NCBI GenBank assembly: GCA_017460915.1
Contig: JAFUAA010000008.1
Span: 1 to 43,425 of the forward strand
Direction: 5' to 3'
Length of the DNA stretch: 43,425 bases
Source: Bacteroidales bacterium
GTDB taxonomy: Bacteria > Bacteroidota > Bacteroidia > Bacteroidales > F082
Shown one piece after another: positions 32,310 to 40,302 of the stretch (position 1 is its first letter; the number at the start of each line of letters is the position of its first letter). The notes below the pieces were generated by a model that had not been told where the DNA came from, did no database searches, and was given only the letters and a program-made list of their open reading frames with translations. The position numbers and the translations under genes are program-made.

Positions 32310-32792
32310 ATGAAAAGTTCAATCAAACGCGGATTGCTGCTGATAGCCATATGTTTAGGAATGTTGATTCCCTTGGCGGCGCAATCCACCCAAGTCGTAG
32401 TGATGATGAACGACGGCTCGGAACAAACTTTCGCCATGTCTGAAGCGGACCGAATGTATTTTGAAGACAACGAGACGCTCGTCATCGAAATGCTGGCCAT
32501 CAAGAACGTGGTCAGAATCAACCTCGACGACATCCGCAAAATCATCTGCCACGAGATGGAAGGGACTGCCGAAAACGAAAGCCAAGTCGGCATTTCCCCC
32601 AATCCAGTGCATGACGTGCTGCTCATCCGCAACCTTTCGGGAAAGCAAACCGTCAGCATTTACGCCATTGACGGTCGCCTGATGAAGACCTTCGAAGCCA
32701 ACGGCGACCAAGCCATTGACATCGCCGAATTGCCCGTGGGGCTTTACCTCGTCAAGACCCAATCGTCAACCCATAAAATAATCAAGTTATGA
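32310..32792 (+). CDS. Secreted protein with type IX secretion sorting domain
   Basis: 160 residues. Signal peptide 1-25 (ending LAAQS), a short unassigned domain (MNDGSEQTFAMSEADRMYFE, LVIEMLAIKNVVRINLDDIRKI) and a C-terminal T9SS type A sorting domain (ISPNPVHDVLLI, VSIYAIDGRLMKTF, IAELPVGLYLVKT, ending IIKL). Proteins with this tail are exported through PorU/SprA machinery and attached to the cell surface, so the organism should possess T9SS. The stop overlaps the start of the next gene by ATGA. Confidence 0.88.
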   Translation: MKSSIKRGLLLIAICLGMLIPLAAQSTQVVVMMNDGSEQTFAMSEADRMYFEDNETLVIEMLAIKNVVRINLDDIRKIICHEMEGTAENESQVGISPNPVHDVLLIRNLSGKQTVSIYAIDGRLMKTFEANGDQAIDIAELPVGLYLVKTQSSTHKIIKL

Positions 32793-35212
32793 AAAAACGA
32801 CTGATTATCACGGTCTTTCTGCTGGCTTGCATAGGTCTCAGCGCACAGAATTACCATGTCAACCTGCATCATTCGGGTTCGATTATCTACGACAGCGACG
32901 TGAATGCCATCAATGAAATCCGTTTCATTGGCAATCAGCCTGCCATGATGCTCATCAATAGTGCATACGGCGACACCAACTTCAACATCACGCAGTTTGA
33001 CAGCATCACCTTTATAAAAGAGGAACTGCCACCAGCGGGCGACACGGTTTACATCACGTATGACGGCAATTCTGTCACGGTGACCAATCCCTTCTCCAAC
33101 GACGGCGTTTCGGTGAGTCAAAGCGGCGCCAACGTCACGGTGAATTCCACTAAGGCCAATGTTCCATACGTCCTTTCGGGCAACTCTAACGACGGTTCCT
33201 TGACTCTGAGCAGCAATTCATCCTTCACACTGATTCTGAACAATTTGTCATTGACTAGCGGCAGTACGGCAGCCCTCAATTTGGCCTCGACCGTAGCCGC
33301 CAACATGATTTTGCGCGGCACTTCGATGATTGCGGACGGCACCAACGGCACCCAAAACGCTGCCTTATACGCCGCCGGCAACCTCAACATCAGCGGCAAC
33401 ACACTGCGTGTCACGGGCAACGCCAAACACGGCATCAGTGTGGAAGGCACCCTGACCGTCAACTCGGGCGAAATCGACATCCTCGACACCGACAGCGACG
33501 GCATTCACGGCAGCAACAACCTGCTTTGGAACGGCGGCACGCTCAATATCGTTTCGGTCGGTTCCGACGGACTCGACTTTTCGGGAACCGTCACCATTGG
33601 CAACGGTAACCTTAGCATCAACACCACCTCGACAACAGCAAGATGCATCAAGGTCACTGACGTTTTCACCATGACTGGCGGGGCCCTTAACCTTAACGTC
33701 ATTGGTGGAGATAGCAAAGGCATCAAGGGCGACTCGGAGGTTATCTTGAACGGTGGCATCATCGAGTTACAAGTGGCTGGCGAAGGCTCCAATGGCATCT
33801 CAAGCGACACCGATGTCACCATCAGCGGTGCCAACGTCACTATCGTTTCCTCTGCTTTAGACGGCAAGTGCATCAAGAGCGACGGCACCTTCCACATGAG
33901 CGGCGGCAGCATTGACCTCAACCACTCAGGCAACACCTCAAAAGGCATCGCCGCTAACGGCGACATCACCATCAGCAACGGCACCATCGTCATCAACTCG
34001 AGCGGTAGCACCGTTGTGACGAACTACGACCCGTCATACTGCACCGCCATCCGAAGCGACGGCAACATCACCATCAGTGGCGGCGACATCACCATCACGC
34101 TACCGACCTCCAACCAAGGCGGTAGGGGCATCAAGTCGACTGGCACCATGACGATTAGCGGCGACAACACCATCAATATCGAAACCCATGGCGACGGTGC
34201 CACCTACACCTCCTCGTCGGGCAACGACACTTATTCCAGTTCCTGCCTTCGCAGCGAGGGCAACATGCAGATATTGAGCGGAAACATCACGCTCAGCAGC
34301 ACTGGTAAAGGCGGTAAGGGCATTAAAGTGGGCACCAAGACAGGCAACACCTACACTGGCACTTACACTCAAGGCAACTCAGATGGCGCCGGTCCTACCC
34401 TCACCATCTCCACGACTGGAGCGCAGGTGGGTGGCGGCGGCGGTGGGTGGCCTCCTGGGCCTGGCGGCGGCTCATCGAATAGAGCATCGGCAAAGGGCAT
34501 CAAAGTGGGCGGCTTGGCTACAATCAACGGAGGTACCACCACAGTGACCACAACGAGCAATGGAGCCGAAGGATTGGAGTCAAAAACCCAAATCCTCATC
34601 AACGGTGGACAGCACTATTTCCATTGCTATGACGACTGCATCAACTCGTCGGGCACCATCACCTTTGAAGGCGGTATGACGGTGTGCTTCAGCAACGGCA
34701 ACGATGCCGTCGACTCAAATGATGGAACGGCGGGTGCCATTACCATTGGCAACGGCGTTGCCTTCGCCTACACCAACAGAGGCAACCCGGAAGAAGGCTT
34801 TGACTGCGACAACAACAACTACATCCGCATCACTGGCACCGGTATCGGCATCAGCGCGGGCGGCTCACAAGGCGGCGGCTGGCCTGGCGGCGGTGGTGGT
34901 GGAGGCACCATCACCAACCCGGCGCAAGGCTACAAATTCTACACCAGCAGCTATACCTTCCAACCCGGACGATACTACACGTTGTCGAACACCAGCAGCT
35001 CAGGCGGCACCAACATGGTGACGTTCAGCTTCGAAAGTAGCGTCAGCAGCACCCTCGCCCTCATCACGGCGACGGGCATGGTAAGCGGCGACACCTATTA
35101 TGTGAAGTACGGCACGCAAGCGCCCACCAACCCGACAACGGAATTCCACGGGCTTTACCTCGGCGGGACCTCATCGGCCTCGACGCAAGCCTTCAGCTTT
35201 ACGGCACAATAA
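32789..35212 (+). CDS. Surface beta-helix protein of the Cthe_2159-like carbohydrate-binding type
   Basis: 807 residues with a signal peptide (1-20, LSAQN). The first 95 residues resemble the non-sorting part of the preceding protein (SDVNAINEIRFIGN, FDSITFIKEE). The body is a repeated pattern, about 30 residues per turn, of the form GIxSDGxITISGGxITI, seen at least ten times, which is a parallel beta-helix. Two glycine-rich loops, GGGGGGWPPGPGGGSS and GGSQGGGWPGGGGGGGT, interrupt it. The Cthe_2159 family binds acidic polysaccharides such as polygalacturonate. There is no T9SS tail; the neighbour supplies one. Confidence 0.8.
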   Translation: MKKRLIITVFLLACIGLSAQNYHVNLHHSGSIIYDSDVNAINEIRFIGNQPAMMLINSAYGDTNFNITQFDSITFIKEELPPAGDTVYITYDGNSVTVTNPFSNDGVSVSQSGANVTVNSTKANVPYVLSGNSNDGSLTLSSNSSFTLILNNLSLTSGSTAALNLASTVAANMILRGTSMIADGTNGTQNAALYAAGNLNISGNTLRVTGNAKHGISVEGTLTVNSGEIDILDTDSDGIHGSNNLLWNGGTLNIVSVGSDGLDFSGTVTIGNGNLSINTTSTTARCIKVTDVFTMTGGALNLNVIGGDSKGIKGDSEVILNGGIIELQVAGEGSNGISSDTDVTISGANVTIVSSALDGKCIKSDGTFHMSGGSIDLNHSGNTSKGIAANGDITISNGTIVINSSGSTVVTNYDPSYCTAIRSDGNITISGGDITITLPTSNQGGRGIKSTGTMTISGDNTINIETHGDGATYTSSSGNDTYSSSCLRSEGNMQILSGNITLSSTGKGGKGIKVGTKTGNTYTGTYTQGNSDGAGPTLTISTTGAQVGGGGGGWPPGPGGGSSNRASAKGIKVGGLATINGGTTTVTTTSNGAEGLESKTQILINGGQHYFHCYDDCINSSGTITFEGGMTVCFSNGNDAVDSNDGTAGAITIGNGVAFAYTNRGNPEEGFDCDNNNYIRITGTGIGISAGGSQGGGWPGGGGGGGTITNPAQGYKFYTSSYTFQPGRYYTLSNTSSSGGTNMVTFSFESSVSSTLALITATGMVSGDTYYVKYGTQAPTNPTTEFHGLYLGGTSSASTQAFSFTAQ

Positions 35213-35248
35213 CAGGACGAAATGCTGATTATCCATTGAACACACGTT

Positions 35249-35271
35249 GGGCTGCCATAGAATGACAGCCC
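35249..35271 (+). other. Short hairpin after the beta-helix gene
   Basis: GGGCTG and CAGCCC with an inner CAT/ATG pairing. No T-run follows, so it is at best a weak terminator. Confidence 0.3.
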
Positions 35272-35287
35272 TACAAAACATAATACG

Positions 35288-35908
35288 ATGGTACAACAAC
35301 AATTAGCATACTATATTGAACGCGAAATCCTTCCCCGATACGACCATTTCGATGCCGCCCACCAACGCAGCCACGCCGACGAGGTCATTGAGCGCAGTTT
35401 GGCCTTGGCCGAGCATTACGAGGTGAATATGAATATGGTGTATGCCACCGCCGCTTACCACGACACAGGGCTTTGCGAAGGTCGCGACACACATCATCTC
35501 GTCTCGGGGCGCATCATCCGCGAAGACAAAAGACTAAGGGAATGGTTTGATGAAACGCAAATCGAGACGATGGCGCAAGCCGCCGAAGACCATCGTGCCT
35601 CATCGGGACACGAGCCGCGTTCGATTTACGGCAAAATCGTGGCCGAAGCCGACCGACTCATTACGCCCGAAAAAGTCATCCGGCGCACCGTGCAATTCGG
35701 ACTCGACCACTATCCCGAGCTTGACAAGGAAGGACAATACAGTCGCTTCCGTCAACACCTATTAGAGAAATATTCCGACACGGGCTACCTGCGACTTTGG
35801 CTGCCCGAGTCGGACAACGCGCCGCGACTGGAACAACTGCGCACAATCATCCGTGACGAGAAAACTCTGAGGGCCTCTTTTGAAACCGTTTTTACGGCAT
35901 TGCCCTAA
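35288..35908 (+). CDS. HD domain phosphohydrolase
   Basis: 206 residues of one HD domain. Metal ligands are visible as H29 (RSHADEV), H58-D59 (AYHDTGLCEG) and later His and Asp in AEDHRASSG and EADRLI. Substrate not predictable; related proteins act on nucleotides. No promoter or terminator is clear around it; it begins about 75 bases after the beta-helix gene. Confidence 0.88.
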   Translation: MVQQQLAYYIEREILPRYDHFDAAHQRSHADEVIERSLALAEHYEVNMNMVYATAAYHDTGLCEGRDTHHLVSGRIIREDKRLREWFDETQIETMAQAAEDHRASSGHEPRSIYGKIVAEADRLITPEKVIRRTVQFGLDHYPELDKEGQYSRFRQHLLEKYSDTGYLRLWLPESDNAPRLEQLRTIIRDEKTLRASFETVFTALP

Positions 35909-36026
35909 CGGACAAGAAATCAAGAGAGATCCATTTCAGAATCCAACAAAGATCTCATATTTAGATTTTTACAAGATTTTTGAATTGATTTTTGAAAGAT
36001 TTCTTGCGAAGCAATCCGAAACCCAC

Positions 36027-36034
36027 TATTTTTG
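36027..36034 (+). promoter_or_regulatory. Promoter (-7 element) of the Fur-family gene
   Basis: TATTTTTG with TTG at 36004-36006, spaced 20 bases. The start codon begins only 7 bases after the element, so the mRNA may be leaderless or nearly so. Confidence 0.65.
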
Positions 36035-36041
36035 CATTGCA

Positions 36042-36464
36042 ATGAACGAAGAACAACTTATCGCATTATTCGAACAGCACGACATCAAGCCGACGGCCAA
36101 CCGCATCATTGTGGCCAAGGCCTTGTCCGAAGAGTGCCGGCCCCTATCGATGAGCGAACTCGAAGACCGCATCGGCAGCATCGACAAGTCGGGCATCTTC
36201 CGCACGCTGACGCTCTTCAAGGAACATCATCTTGTCCATGTGCTGGAGGACAGCGAAGGCACCCGCTACGAGCTCTGCCACAGCGGCAATCATGCCGAGG
36301 ACAACGACATGCACGTGCATTTCCATTGCGAGCATTGCGGCCTGACCCTCTGCCTCGAAGACATTCCCATTCCCGACATCTGCCTGCCCGACGGCTACCA
36401 AGCACGAAGTGCCAATTTCATCCTTAACGGCATTTGTCCACATTGCCAAAAACATGGAGAATGA
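36042..36464 (+). CDS. Fur-family metal-responsive regulator
   Basis: 140 residues. An N-terminal winged helix (about 8-80; ALFEQHDIKPTANRIIVAKAL, DKSGIFRTLTLF) is followed by a metal-binding and dimer domain with HVHFHCEHCGLTLCLED, and a C-terminal CPHC. The two CxxC pairs form the structural zinc site. The ligand set does not tell Fur, Zur or PerR apart. The frame is open 54 codons upstream but the promoter fixes the ATG at 36042. The target metal is unknown. Confidence 0.9.
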   Translation: MNEEQLIALFEQHDIKPTANRIIVAKALSEECRPLSMSELEDRIGSIDKSGIFRTLTLFKEHHLVHVLEDSEGTRYELCHSGNHAEDNDMHVHFHCEHCGLTLCLEDIPIPDICLPDGYQARSANFILNGICPHCQKHGE

Positions 36465-36514
36465 ACTACGGGCGTTATTTTTTGGCACAATGTGCATCGC
36501 ATTAAGATTATTTG

Positions 36515-36522
36515 TATTTTTG
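36515..36522 (+). promoter_or_regulatory. Promoter (-7 element) of the secreted protein gene
   Basis: TATTTTTG followed by CC, 24 bases before the ATG at 36546. Confidence 0.6.
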
Positions 36523-36545
36523 CCACCTATTAAAACCTATCAAGA

Positions 36546-37406
36546 ATGAGAAAAGCACTTTTTACTCTTTTGATTCTCTGCACGGCTGCCATGACCATGG
36601 CACAAGAGGAAACGGAATTCAAGATGATTGTGGGCGACACCATCGTGTGGAAGCCTTTTTCCGACTGCAACATGCTCGGCTACAACATCTCAGGCCCTAA
36701 GGTCATCAGTTTCAAGCCTGTGCATTTCGGAGAAAAGATCGAAATCATCGCCAAGCAAGTCGGCAACAGCAGCATCATCGCCACTTGCAATGACAACGAC
36801 ACGAAAGCAGTGGCCGTCATTACCGTCAAAGAGCCATACGCCGAAGCCGTTGTCGCTGAAAAACCGATGAAACCTGCCACACAATCTTTCACGGGCAAAT
36901 ACAGTTTCAATCCACCTGCCGACCATTACTTTGTCACCATCCTCAACACCGAAAACAACGTGAAAGACACTTACGTCAAGGTGGGCGACAACGAAGCCTA
37001 CAACGACGGGCAAGGCATCGACCGCTTCTGGAACCTCAAGACGGGCAAGAACTGGTACTACCGTCCTGATGCCCAAGGTTGGACCGACGACGTCGACTGG
37101 GAGTTTGAACCTCTTGGCGAGAGTTTTGCCCCGCTCAACAGTTTCGCCAACGAGGTGAACAAAGACGACCTCTCGCAGTATTACGTCGGCATGGAAAAAG
37201 TGCTCGACATCGACTGCTGGCACTTCTTCGTCGACTTCGAAGACGGCACCGTCATACAATACTGGGTCGATCCTGCCAATGGCTGCACCCTGAAACGCCA
37301 AGTCAACACGGAGGCGCCAAGAGTGGTCACCGTCTACGACCTCAAGTACACGAGGTTGTATTTTGGCCCCAGTTTCAAGAAAGGGCTGCATGACACCACA
37401 AGATAG
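36546..37406 (+). CDS. Secreted protein of unknown function
   Basis: 286 residues with signal peptide 1-19 (ending TMAQ). Residues about 25-95 look like a beta-sandwich module (GDTIVWKPFSDCNMLGYNIS, FKPVHFGEKIEIIAKQVGNSSIIATCND) similar to secretion-pilus or Ig-like modules. The second half (WNLKTGKNWYYRPDAQGWTD, WHFFVDFEDGTVIQYWVDPA) is aromatic-rich. No family is recognised. Probably periplasmic or exported. Confidence 0.75.
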   Translation: MRKALFTLLILCTAAMTMAQEETEFKMIVGDTIVWKPFSDCNMLGYNISGPKVISFKPVHFGEKIEIIAKQVGNSSIIATCNDNDTKAVAVITVKEPYAEAVVAEKPMKPATQSFTGKYSFNPPADHYFVTILNTENNVKDTYVKVGDNEAYNDGQGIDRFWNLKTGKNWYYRPDAQGWTDDVDWEFEPLGESFAPLNSFANEVNKDDLSQYYVGMEKVLDIDCWHFFVDFEDGTVIQYWVDPANGCTLKRQVNTEAPRVVTVYDLKYTRLYFGPSFKKGLHDTTR

Positions 37407-37449
37407 CAACAGTTAAACAAATAAAAAATCAACGATTAAACATACGTCA

Positions 37450-38565
37450 ATGGAAAACATCGAATTAAAGAAAACCCCTTTCAATCAAATCCATCACGAT
37501 TTGGGCGCCAAGATGGCTGAGTTTGCCGGTTACGACATGCCGATCCAATACACCGGCCTCGTCGAAGAACACAACAACGTCCGCAACAACGTCGGCGTTT
37601 TCGACGTGTCGCACATGGGTGAGTTCCGCGCCAAAGGGCCCTTGGCCAAGCAGTTCATGCAATATTGCACCGTCAACGACGTGGCCGCGCTGAGCGACGG
37701 CAAGGTGCAATATACCTGCCTGCCCAACGGCAAAGGCGGCATCGTTGACGACATGCTCGTCTATCGCATCGCCGACGACCATTATTTCATGGTGCCCAAC
37801 GCTGCCAACATCGACAAGGACTGGGCTTGGATGAGCCAGATTGCCGAGAAGTACGGCATGACGCTCGGCGAGGACTTCAAGAACGAGAGCGAAGAATGGG
37901 CACAGCTGGCCGTGCAAGGCCCCAACGCCCTGAAAGCCATGCAGAAACTCACCAAGGCCAACGTGGTCGACATGGAATACTACACCTTCCAAATCATCAA
38001 CTTCGCCGCTGTGGACGGCGTCATCTTTTCGACGACGGGCTACACGGGCGCTGGCGGCTGTGAAATATACATCCCCGTCGCCCGCGCCAAGGAAGTGTGG
38101 GACGCAGTGTTTGAGGCCGGCAAGGAATTCGGCATCATGCCCGCAGGCCTCGGCTGCCGCGACACCCTCCGCCTCGAAAAAGGCTTCTGCCTCTACGGTC
38201 ACGAAATCGACGACACCATCAGCCCCATCGAGGCAGGTTTGGGCTGGATCACCAAATTCGTGGACGGCAACGACTTCCTCAACCGCGAAATCTTCGCCGC
38301 TCAGAAAGCCAATGGCGTGAGCCAGAAGATCGTCGGCTTCGAGATGATCGACCGTGGCATTCCGCGCAACGGCTACGAAGTGTGCGACGCCGAAGGCAAC
38401 TGCATCGGCATGGTGCGCTCGGGCAGCCCCTCACCCTCGACGGGCAAGAACATCGGCACCGCCCTGGTGAAGAAAGCCTTCAGCAAGAAGGACACCGAAA
38501 TCTTCATCAAGATCCGCAACAAGCTCGTCAAGGCCGTTGTGGTGAAGATGCCGTTCCTGGCGTAA
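37450..38565 (+). CDS. gcvT: Aminomethyltransferase, glycine cleavage T protein
   Basis: 371-residue folate enzyme that takes the methylene group from the aminomethyl-lipoyl H protein onto tetrahydrofolate. Conserved stretches: FNQIHHDLGAKMAEFAGYDM, FDVSHMGEFR, YTCLPNGKGGIVDDMLVYRI, STTGYTGAGGCEIY and GLGCRDTLRLEKGFCLYGHEI. Length is normal. gcvH and gcvP are not in the window. It provides one-carbon units, as does the FtcD/HutI branch at the left. Confidence 0.96.
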   Translation: MENIELKKTPFNQIHHDLGAKMAEFAGYDMPIQYTGLVEEHNNVRNNVGVFDVSHMGEFRAKGPLAKQFMQYCTVNDVAALSDGKVQYTCLPNGKGGIVDDMLVYRIADDHYFMVPNAANIDKDWAWMSQIAEKYGMTLGEDFKNESEEWAQLAVQGPNALKAMQKLTKANVVDMEYYTFQIINFAAVDGVIFSTTGYTGAGGCEIYIPVARAKEVWDAVFEAGKEFGIMPAGLGCRDTLRLEKGFCLYGHEIDDTISPIEAGLGWITKFVDGNDFLNREIFAAQKANGVSQKIVGFEMIDRGIPRNGYEVCDAEGNCIGMVRSGSPSPSTGKNIGTALVKKAFSKKDTEIFIKIRNKLVKAVVVKMPFLA

Positions 38566-38590
38566 GGCATATAGCTTTGAGTATTTACAG

Positions 38591-38619
38591 AAAGTCGCCC
38601 CTTTTGGAGCGACTTTTTT
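38591..38619 (+). terminator. Terminator of gcvT
   Basis: AAAGTCGC pairs with GCGACTTT, followed by T residues to 38619. Confidence 0.85.
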
Positions 38620-38651
38620 GTTGCAACTACTTTTCAAACCCAAAAACATCG

Positions 38652-38659
38652 TAACTTTG
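38652..38659 (+). promoter_or_regulatory. Promoter (-7 element) of the second HTH leader transcript
   Basis: TAACTTTG followed by GCAGC, with TTTC at the expected -33 distance. The nearest start codon is about 350 bases downstream, so the transcript has a very long leader. Confidence 0.6.
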
Positions 38660-39013
38660 CAGCGTCAACCCACCGAAGCCCCTTGACGGGACAGTGGGTG
38701 GGTGACTGACATATTGAGAAGACGTTAGACTGACGTTTTATCTGCGGCTTGTTCGAATCTCGCAAATTCATCCGCCACACGATAAGGCAATGGCTGACGT
38801 CCATGGCATCGATGACACCTTATTTATATATTGTGTCATCGTAAGCGTGGGCTTCGGTATTGCTTATCTTTGGCGGAGAGGCAATGCGAGAGCCTGAACA
38901 AGCGGGATAAGCAAGGACAGGATTCCCGCGATTTTTCTTTATGTTCCAACCAGACTTGACAACAAACACGGCATCGGGGAGTCTGCCGTACAAGAAAAGC
39001 GGGCGACTTAGCC
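38660..39013 (+). ncRNA. Long structured leader with attenuator-like stems, second HTH gene
   Basis: No gene in this stretch. ACCGAAGCCC (38672-38681) pairs perfectly with GGGCTTCGGT (38849-38858). Inside lie CGATGACAC (38810-38818) with GTGTCATCG (38833-38841). Next, TTGCTTATC (38860-38868) pairs with GATAAGCAA (38906-38914). GCGGGA (38902-38907) with TCCCGC (38924-38929) plus a T-rich tail (to 38940) looks like a terminator. The last two stems share bases and exclude each other. A further hairpin ACGGCA/TGCCGT (38969-38990) precedes the ATG. A second -7 match, TATCTTTG, lies at 38865. Confidence 0.55.
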
Positions 39014-39262
39014 ATGAACGAAATCCATTTCGGCAAGATGATTCATGCAGAATTGCGCAGACAGCGCTACAGCGTGGCGTGGTTTGCTAAGGAAATGGGC
39101 ATCGACCGCAGCAACATGTACAAACTGCTTGAACGGCAACATCTGAATTCGGAATTCATCTTGCGGGCTGGCAAACTCCTCAACCATGACTTTTTCGGCG
39201 ATGCATCGAAAGTTTTCCTTGAAAAAACGGATAGCTGTCTGATGACCACAGAGGATTTGTAG
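39014..39262 (+). CDS. Small HTH protein, copy 2
   Basis: 82 residues: EIHFGKMIHAELRRQRYSVA, WFAKEMGIDRSNMYKLLERQ and HLNSEFILRAGKLLNHDFF form an XRE-like helix-turn-helix, followed by a short tail. It is a paralogue of the protein at 24313-24555. A DNA-binding role is inferred. The start is the first ATG after the long leader. Two 22-bp tandem repeats begin at its stop codon. Confidence 0.82.
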   Translation: MNEIHFGKMIHAELRRQRYSVAWFAKEMGIDRSNMYKLLERQHLNSEFILRAGKLLNHDFFGDASKVFLEKTDSCLMTTEDL

Positions 39263-39300
39263 TAAAACCAACGACTAATTGCAGTAAAAATAACGACAAT
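39257..39300 (+). repeat. Two tandem 22-bp repeats after the second HTH gene
   Basis: TTGTAGTAAAACCAACGAC (39257) and TTGCAGTAAAAATAACGAC (39279) repeat with a 22-base period and 17 of 22 identical bases. They lie between the HTH gene and the next promoter region and could be binding sites. A 12-base piece, ACTAATTGCAGT, is also found in palindrome copy C. Confidence 0.6.
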
Positions 39301-39386
39301 TAAAAACCAAAACATCGTCAGATTAGTAGTTTCTTTGCATGTTCAAAACATATTACAATAAACTGTATTAAAAAATCAAATGTAAA

Positions 39387-40130
39387 ATGAAAAAACTATG
39401 TACTTTACTTATGGTGACAGCCATGATGTTTGTTGGCAGCCAATTGTCAGCACAAACGAATGTTTACCTGAATTTGAGCGGCGTTGTTCCTACAGGTGAT
39501 TTTGCCGAAGGCGATGAAAACGAATGGGGATTGATGACTGAAGACAATGAAGGAGGTGCAGGACTTGGTTTCAATGCTGGCCTCAAATTCAACATTGCCA
39601 CGGGTGTGAATGGTTTGAGAGCCATGATTACAATGGACGCTATTTACAATGGCCTTAACTCAGATTTGCAAGATGCTTTTGAAGATGCCATAGACAGTGG
39701 TGAAGACAACTTTAAGGATTACTCTCTTACGAAGCCTCGTTACGTCAATATCCCTGTAATGGCAGGCGTAAACTACACCTATGAATTCAACAACAAGTTT
39801 GGCCTTTTCGCTGAAGGTGGATTAGGCCCAGATTTGCACATCGTAACTAAATCTGAAGAATACAGAGAAAATGCTAGTGCCAAAACAACCTCAACAATTG
39901 AATATAAGCCGCAATTGTCTTTGGCATACCAGTTGGGTGCAGGTGTCGAAATCAACAAACGTTTCATTATGGGATTAAGTTTCTATAACCTTGGTAGCGC
40001 CAAAGTGAAAGGAGAAGAGTCATACAAGGTAAAATACACAAATGGAGGAAGTGCCTCCAACTCCGCAAAGTTTTCACTCAAACGCATTACGCCAACAATG
40101 ATTATGTTGCGCGTTGGCTTTAAACTCTAA
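39387..40130 (+). CDS. PorT-like outer-membrane beta-barrel protein
   Basis: 247 residues. Signal peptide 1-22 (ending LSAQT), then a small barrel of about eight strands (FNAGLKFNIATGVNGLRAMI, FGLFAEGGLGPDLHIV, SLAYQLGAGVEINKRFIMGL), ending in a strand with terminal FKL (MLRVGFKL), typical of outer-membrane proteins. It is of the general outer-membrane barrel type common in Bacteroidota. The promoter is not certain; TTTCTTTG at 39330 is one base off consensus. Confidence 0.82.
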   Translation: MKKLCTLLMVTAMMFVGSQLSAQTNVYLNLSGVVPTGDFAEGDENEWGLMTEDNEGGAGLGFNAGLKFNIATGVNGLRAMITMDAIYNGLNSDLQDAFEDAIDSGEDNFKDYSLTKPRYVNIPVMAGVNYTYEFNNKFGLFAEGGLGPDLHIVTKSEEYRENASAKTTSTIEYKPQLSLAYQLGAGVEINKRFIMGLSFYNLGSAKVKGEESYKVKYTNGGSASNSAKFSLKRITPTMIMLRVGFKL

Positions 40131-40162
40131 GCATTAAGTTTGTAACAAGATAATAATTGAAG

Positions 40163-40192
40163 AAAGGCCGCATACCTTTTTGCGGCCTTTTT
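40163..40192 (+). terminator. Terminator after the barrel gene
   Basis: AAAGGCCGCA pairs with TGCGGCCTTT, then T residues. The next ATG is only 18 bases beyond, and no promoter is visible between them. Confidence 0.85.
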
Positions 40193-40209
40193 AATAAAAC
40201 AAATCAAAG

Positions 40210-40299
40210 ATGAACAGATCATACAAATCAATTTCCGTCATAACCATCTGCATGACAGTGGCACTATGCACAACAAGTTGCCTGAAGGACAACGAGTAA
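40210..40299 (+). CDS. Lipoprotein signal peptide fragment before an in-frame stop
   Basis: 29 codons, MNRSYKSISVITICMTVALC followed by TTSC and LKDNE, then TAA. This is a complete lipoprotein signal with its lipobox cysteine and a few more residues. The frame continues directly into the VWA protein, so it looks like the severed 5' end of that gene. A secreted lipopeptide cannot be excluded. Confidence 0.6.
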   Translation: MNRSYKSISVITICMTVALCTTSCLKDNE

Positions 40300-40302
40300 A
40301 CC

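Noticed and set aside
38740-38785. A GTTCGAATC sequence like a tRNA T-loop
   Set aside because: The flanking bases do not form a T-stem and no D-arm, anticodon arm or acceptor stem was found. It is also too close to the promoter for a full tRNA or tmRNA domain.
38672-38858. A MITE with 10-bp terminal inverted repeats
   Set aside because: No flanking target duplication is visible, and the consensus promoter just upstream plus the terminator-like stem downstream fit a leader RNA better. A MITE origin is not fully excluded.
38885-38925. A weak likeness to the TPP riboswitch core (CCTGAAC..GGATAA..AGGA)
   Set aside because: The conserved CUGAGA and AUGCC segments are missing and the downstream gene is not a thiamine gene.
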